Of a stretch of DNA of 64,000 bases, positions 60,086 through 64,000 are shown piece after piece. A model generated the notes under the pieces. The model saw nothing but the letters and a program-made list of their open reading frames with translations. It ran no database searches and was not told the DNA's origin. The position numbers and the translations under genes were made by a program. The stretch's first letter is position 1; every line of letters starts with the position of its first letter. The DNA comes from VAZQ01 sp045811525 (GTDB lineage Bacteria > Pseudomonadota > Alphaproteobacteria > Rhizobiales > Xanthobacteraceae), in the NCBI GenBank assembly GCA_045811525.1, contig JBJMTV010000005.1:30660-94659 (forward strand), given 5' to 3'.

Positions 60086-61059
60086 TGCGCCGGCGCGAGG
60101 TCATCGCGCTTCTCGGTAGCGCGACTACGTGGCCGCTCACGGCGAGGGCGCAGTCTGTGCCGATCGTCGGCTTCCTGACTGCACTGGCGCGAAACGACCG
60201 GCCCAATCTGACGGATGCCTTTCGCAGCGGTCTGGCCCAAGCCGGGTACGTCGAAGGTCGCAATGTCACGATCGAATACCGCTTCGCGGATAACGATTAT
60301 TCAAGGCTCCCGGCGCTGGCCTCCGAGCTGGTGGGCCGTAACTTGGCGGTGATTACGGCGACTGGCGGTGGGGCCGCCATACTCGCAGCGAAAGCCGCGA
60401 CGACGACCACACCGATTGTATTTCTGACCGGCGGCGACCCAGTCCGGGAGGGCTTCGTCCTCAGCCTCAATCGGCCAGGCGGAAACCTCACTGGGGTCAG
60501 CTGGTTTGGCAGCCTGGTAAGCGCGAAGGCTATTGGCCTGCTGCACGAGGTTGTTCCGCAGGCCGCGGTGATTGGGCTTATGGTGAACCCCAATCTGCCG
60601 GAAGGCTCCCGCACAGAAAACGATGCGCACGATGCGGCGCGCACACTCGGGCTGGAGCTGCTCGTGTTGAGTGTGCGTACCGCAGGAGAAATTCATTCCG
60701 CCTTTGCCACTCTGCGCCAACGACGCGCCGGTGGATTGGTGGTGGGAGGTGATCCGTTCTTCACCGCGCGCCGTCAGCAGATCGTCACCTTGGCAACCCG
60801 GGACGCAATTCCCACGATCTACCCGAACCGCGAATTTGCGGCGGAAGGCGGGCTCATGAGCTACGGCAATGATGTCGCCGCTGCGTACAGGCAGGCAGGC
60901 CTGCATGTCGCGCGCATTCTTAAGGGCGATAAGCCATCGGAGTTGCCGATCGATCAGGCCGTCCGGTTCGAGTTCGTGATCAACCTGAGTGCCGCCAAGG
61001 GGCTTGGGGTGCATGTGCCGCCTACCATGCTAGCACAGGCCGACGAGGTTATTGAGTGA
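60085..61059 (+). CDS. PF04392-type ABC solute-binding protein, array member 6 (subfamily 2)
   Basis: 324 residues. Signal MRRREVIALLGSATTWPLTA ends ARA|QSV. Subfamily 2 marks: VPIVGFLTALARNDRPNL, AGYVEGRNVTIEYRFADNDY, LASELVGRNLAVITATGGG, LNRPGGNLTGVSWFGSLVSA, MVNPNLPEGSR. The C-terminus reads FVINLSAAKGLGVHVPPTML, ADEVIE. It overlaps member 5 (TAATG) and member 7 (TGATG). It is the one place where two subfamily 2 genes stand side by side, since member 7 is also subfamily 2. Confidence 0.92.
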   Translation: MRRREVIALLGSATTWPLTARAQSVPIVGFLTALARNDRPNLTDAFRSGLAQAGYVEGRNVTIEYRFADNDYSRLPALASELVGRNLAVITATGGGAAILAAKAATTTTPIVFLTGGDPVREGFVLSLNRPGGNLTGVSWFGSLVSAKAIGLLHEVVPQAAVIGLMVNPNLPEGSRTENDAHDAARTLGLELLVLSVRTAGEIHSAFATLRQRRAGGLVVGGDPFFTARRQQIVTLATRDAIPTIYPNREFAAEGGLMSYGNDVAAAYRQAGLHVARILKGDKPSELPIDQAVRFEFVINLSAAKGLGVHVPPTMLAQADEVIE

Positions 61060-62042
61060 TGCGGAGGCGCGAGGTCATCGCGCTCTTGGGTGGCGCGGCT
61101 GCCGCGTGGCCGCTGGGGGCGCGGGCGCAGCCCGTGCCGATCCCTGTGGTTGGGTTTCTTGGCAGTGGCTCGCTGGCGTCCGACGCCTATCGTTTGGCAG
61201 GTTTCCGCCGAGGTCTACGCGAGTTGGGTTACAGGGAGGGCCAGAACGTCGCCATCGAATATCGCTGGGCAGGGAACGACTACAGCCGGCTGCCGGAGTT
61301 GGCGACCGATCTTGCGAGCAGACCGGTCGTAGTGATCGTGGCGGAGGGCGGCCTCGCTTCGGCGTTGGCGGCAAAGGCGGCCACCTCGACCATTCCAATT
61401 GTCTTTGCGATCGGTGCCGACCCGATCAAGTTCGGCCTAGTGGAGACCCTCAACCGGCCTGGCGGCAACCTCACCGGCGTGAGCTTTCTCTTAAATGCCC
61501 TCGGGGCAAAACGGCTGGAACTCCTGCGTGCAGTCGTCCCGTCGGCTTTGGTGGTTGGATTGCTGATGAACCCGAGCAATCCTGCTGCCGAGCCGGACAG
61601 GGAGGAGGTGCTGGCCGTCGCCCGCGTCCTCGGGCAACGCGTTCACGTGGTCACCGCCAGGAGCGAACGCGACTTCGACGACGCTTTTGCGTCGCTTGCG
61701 CGCGAGCGGGCGACTGCGCTCATCGTAAGCCCGGATGCGGTCTTCACCAGTGGGCGCGATCAGCTCGTCGCCCTCGCGGGTCGTGCTCGCCTGCCGACCA
61801 TCTATCACATGCGCGAACTGACCGAAGCCGGGGGACTGATGAGTTACGGTACAAACATGTTGGAGGCGCATCATCAGGTGGGTCTTTACACCGGCAGGCT
61901 CCTCAACGGCGGCAAACCTTCCGAGCTTCCGGTGCACCAATCGACGAAGTTCGAGTTCGTCATCAATCTCAAGGCCGCCAAAACGCTGGGCGTTGCGATC
62001 CCCGACAACCTGCTCGCGCTCGCTGATGACATAGTCGAATAG
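61059..62042 (+). CDS. PF04392-type ABC solute-binding protein, array member 7 (subfamily 2)
   Basis: 327 residues from the ATG at 61059 (TGATG overlap; a GTG three bases earlier is also in frame). Signal MRRREVIALLGGAAAAWPLG ends ARA|QPV. Subfamily 2 marks: VVGFLGSGSLASDAYRLAG, LGYREGQNVAIEYRWAGNDY, LASRPVVVIVAEGGLASA, FAIGADPIKFGLVETLNRPG, GLLMNPSNPAAEP. The C-terminus FVINLKAAKTLGVAIPDNLL ends ALADDIVE, a small variant of the family end. It closes the coupled run; 274 bases separate it from member 8. Confidence 0.92.
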   Translation: MRRREVIALLGGAAAAWPLGARAQPVPIPVVGFLGSGSLASDAYRLAGFRRGLRELGYREGQNVAIEYRWAGNDYSRLPELATDLASRPVVVIVAEGGLASALAAKAATSTIPIVFAIGADPIKFGLVETLNRPGGNLTGVSFLLNALGAKRLELLRAVVPSALVVGLLMNPSNPAAEPDREEVLAVARVLGQRVHVVTARSERDFDDAFASLARERATALIVSPDAVFTSGRDQLVALAGRARLPTIYHMRELTEAGGLMSYGTNMLEAHHQVGLYTGRLLNGGKPSELPVHQSTKFEFVINLKAAKTLGVAIPDNLLALADDIVE

Positions 62043-62316
62043 GTGCGCCAGGCAAAGCTGGTGCGATCCAGCCGGTGGGGGTCCGGCCCAAGTAAGGAGT
62101 AGCGTCCGCTTGGTAGCGAGTGTTGCGTAGCTGCTGACGACAGCACTGGGGGTGGGAATTGCTAGAGCGGGCTTCCTGTCTTCCGCCAGCACGATCTTTT
62201 CTGTTCTCACAGGCGGTACGCGATGAGAATGCATTCTTGCGCATAGGGACTCATGTCCTGGTCAGTATGCTACGCTCGACATAAGAGCGTCAGTCCGTTC
62301 CATGCTGGGAGAGCCA
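62043..62316. other. 274-base spacer between array members 7 and 8
   Basis: No gene. TATGCT at 62268-62273 could be a -10 hexamer about 45 bases before the start of member 8, and the same hexamer occurs 22 bases before member 9. No clear -35 partner is seen for either. This is probably where transcription of member 8 begins. Confidence 0.35.
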
Positions 62317-63312
62317 ATGAGGCGGCGCGAGTTCATCACGCTGGTTGGCGGCGGGGCGGCGGCTGTGGCGTGGCCCCTTGCGGGGTGGGCGCAGCAGCCA
62401 GATGGAATGCGACGCATCGGAGCGCTGATGGGAATTGCCGAGAATGATCCCGACAGCCAAGCCCGCATCGCGGCCTTGTTGCAGGGCATGCAGGACTTGG
62501 GGTGGACCAACGGCCGCAATGTGCACATCGACGCCCGCTGGAGTGCGGGCGATACTCCGCGTCTTCGCAGGGACGCGGCAGAGTTGGTCGCTCTGGCACC
62601 CAACGTAATATTGGCCAATGGCGCCCCGTCCGTGGAGGCGCTGCGACAGGCGACCCTCACGGTGCCGGTGGTGTTCGTGAACGTCATCGATCCGGTCGGT
62701 GCCGGTTTCGTAGAGAGCCTCGCAAGGCCGGGCGGCAACGCGACCGGCTTTACCCTGTTCGAATACGGCCTGAGCGGGAAATGGCTGGAGCTGCTCAAAC
62801 AAATCGCGCCCGGGGTGAAAAGCGTGGGGGTGCTTCGGGATTCCGCCACGAGCTCCGGGATCGGCCAGTTCGCGGTCATCCAGGCGATGGCGCCGTCGTT
62901 CGGAGTGGAGTTGCGCCCAATCGATCTGCACGACCCCGGCGAGATCGAGCGCGCCGTCACCGCGTTAGCTCGCTCCTCGAACGGCGGGCTCATTGTGACC
63001 GGCAGCATAGCGGCGCAAGTTCATCGCGGTCTCATCATCGCGCTTGCGGCGGGGTTTCGACTGCCTGCCGTCTACTCCTTGCGTTACCACGTCGCCAGTG
63101 GCGGCCTGATCTCCTATGGGCCTGATCCCGTCGCCTCGTTTCGCCGCACCGCCGGCTACCTCGACCGCATCCTCAAGGGAGAGAAGCCGGCCGACCTGCC
63201 GGTGCAGGCACCGACGAAATATGAGCTAGTCATAAACCTGAAGACCGCTCGCGCCCTCGGCCTCGAATTGCCTCCGATGCTGCTTGCTACAGCCGATGAG
63301 GTGATCGAGTAG
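62317..63312 (+). CDS. PF04392-type ABC solute-binding protein, array member 8 (subfamily 1)
   Basis: 331 residues from the ATG at 62317, with GGGAGAG just upstream. The Tat-like signal MRRREFITLVGGGAAAVAWP ends GWA|QQP. Subfamily 1 marks: MRRIGALMGIAENDPDSQ, LGWTNGRNVHIDARWSAG, AAELVALAPNVILANGAPSV, FVNVIDPVGAGFVESLARPG, GKWLELLKQIAPGVKSVGVLRD. The C-terminus ELVINLKTARALGLELPPML ends ATADEVIE. It is very similar in layout to members 1 and 3. Confidence 0.92.
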   Translation: MRRREFITLVGGGAAAVAWPLAGWAQQPDGMRRIGALMGIAENDPDSQARIAALLQGMQDLGWTNGRNVHIDARWSAGDTPRLRRDAAELVALAPNVILANGAPSVEALRQATLTVPVVFVNVIDPVGAGFVESLARPGGNATGFTLFEYGLSGKWLELLKQIAPGVKSVGVLRDSATSSGIGQFAVIQAMAPSFGVELRPIDLHDPGEIERAVTALARSSNGGLIVTGSIAAQVHRGLIIALAAGFRLPAVYSLRYHVASGGLISYGPDPVASFRRTAGYLDRILKGEKPADLPVQAPTKYELVINLKTARALGLELPPMLLATADEVIE

Positions 63313-63459
63313 CCGCGTTTGGCGCACGTCGTTTGCTGCATCTGCTTTCGGCCGTTTATGGCCCACAGCGGCGGTAGCCCCATGGGAATCTCGCAGCGCA
63401 GCAAGCCCCTGACTTGATCCGCGCCAATCCGGTATGCTGCCAGGCTGGCTAGGGCACGG

Positions 63460-64000
63460 ATGCAATTCGATCAACTCAAACGGCGCGAGTTCATCGCAGT
63501 GGTTGGTGGCGCGGCAGCGTGGCCACTTGCTGCGCGCGCGCAACAGTCGGCGATGCCGGTGATAGGGTATCTTAACAGCGGCTCGCTCGAACCAATTGCC
63601 CACCTCATGGGGGTGTTCCGCCAAAGCCTGGCCGAGGCCGGCTACGTCGAGGGACGTAACGTCGTGCTCCAATATCGCTGGGCCGAAGGTCACTACGATC
63701 GCATGCCGGCGATGGCGGAGGAGCTGGTACGCAGGCCGGTCGACGTGATCGTGGCAAGCCCCACCCCTACGGCGTTAGTAGCCAAGGCTGCGACTACGAC
63801 CATCCCCATCGTCTTCGGCGTGACCGACGATCCGGTCAGGCTTGGTCTCGTTAGCAGTATCGCGCGGCCACAAGGCAACGCAACCGGCGTGTACTTTTTT
63901 CTGTCGGACCTTGCTGCCAAGCAACTCGGGCTGTTACGCGAACTTGCTCCCGCTTCCGCGCGCATAGGTCTGCTGGTCAATCCGAACAATGCGAACGCTG
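63460..64000 (+). CDS. PF04392-type ABC solute-binding protein, array member 9 (subfamily 2), cut by window end
   Basis: The first 180 residues are present. The ATG at 63460 gives MQFDQLKRREFIAVVGGAAA with a Tat-like signal (KRREFI) set seven residues in, ending ARA|QQS. Subfamily 2 marks: VIGYLNSGSLEPIAHLMG, AEAGYVEGRNVVLQYRWAEG, YDRMPAMAEELVRRPVDVIV, VFGVTDDPVRLGLVSSIARPQG, GLLVNPNNANA. It has the longer N-terminus typical of stand-alone family members and no overlap with member 8 (147 bases apart). The rest, and perhaps more copies, lie beyond the edge. Confidence 0.9.
   Translation, partial: MQFDQLKRREFIAVVGGAAAWPLAARAQQSAMPVIGYLNSGSLEPIAHLMGVFRQSLAEAGYVEGRNVVLQYRWAEGHYDRMPAMAEELVRRPVDVIVASPTPTALVAKAATTTIPIVFGVTDDPVRLGLVSSIARPQGNATGVYFFLSDLAAKQLGLLRELAPASARIGLLVNPNNANA

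Noticed and set aside
61052..62026. 324-codon plus-strand frame overlapping array member 7
   Set aside because: It is another frame of the same gene. Its translation is Arg/Gly/Ser-rich and lacks the family pattern seen in the correct frame.

Overview
The window looks like a piece of a GC-rich alphaproteobacterial chromosome, most likely a Bradyrhizobium/Xanthobacteraceae-type member of the Hyphomicrobiales. The grounds are the gene order glmM / bfd-bfr / serC-serA-purA / rpoH-rluD, the imuA-imuB-dnaE2 mutagenesis operon behind a GTTC-N7-GTTC LexA box, Omp25-like barrels, and many solute-binding proteins of the PF04392 and Bug types. Family names are recognised from the protein sequences alone; no database was searched.

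Region 1 (1-24.1 kb) is a catabolic accessory region. It opens with a liv-type ABC importer (livHMGF, minus strand). Next come a cupin, an FAD monooxygenase resembling 2,6-dihydroxypyridine 3-monooxygenase, two 3-hydroxyisobutyrate-dehydrogenase-like enzymes, a secreted cupin, a GlcG/HbpS protein, an M24-fold enzyme with a substituted metal ligand, a short PEP-synthase-like protein, two D-2-hydroxyacid dehydrogenases and a Bug solute receptor. A minus-strand operon follows: a molybdenum hydroxylase (FAD, FeS and Mo subunits) with an HD-domain protein inside it and a variant cyclase/amidohydrolase behind. Then come a ROK kinase whose halves are in swapped order, a third hydroxyacid dehydrogenase, an SDR lacking its catalytic triad, and two tandem DUF5666-like secreted proteins. 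Together these fit uptake and oxidation of an N-heteroaromatic or hydroxy-acid substrate; the substrate is not identifiable from sequence.

Region 2 (24.1-46.1 kb) is mostly conserved chromosome: dnaE2-imuB-imuA, an lldD-like oxidase, a frameshifted small ORF, glmM, bfd, bfr, two outer-membrane barrels, serC, serA, purA, a proline-rich membrane protein, rpoH, rluD with a divergent membrane protein whose start codon overlaps that of rluD, and tRNA-Glu(CTC).

Region 3 (46.1-54.4 kb), just after the tRNA, looks like a decayed genomic island: an IS21 istA remnant with five tandem ~23-bp end repeats, a small lipoprotein, a frameshifted DNA ligase, an outer-membrane barrel, frameshifted small genes, a possible phage tail remnant, a secreted protein and an intact RecD2-like helicase.

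Region 4 (54.6 kb to the end) is the most striking part. Nine consecutive PF04392-type ABC solute-binding proteins (one frameshifted, one cut by the window edge) come from two alternating subfamilies. Most neighbours overlap stop-to-start by 1-4 bases. There is no permease or ATPase gene among them. One junction is broken by a chimera of integrase and IS5 transposase remnants. The alternation suggests amplification of a two-gene unit.
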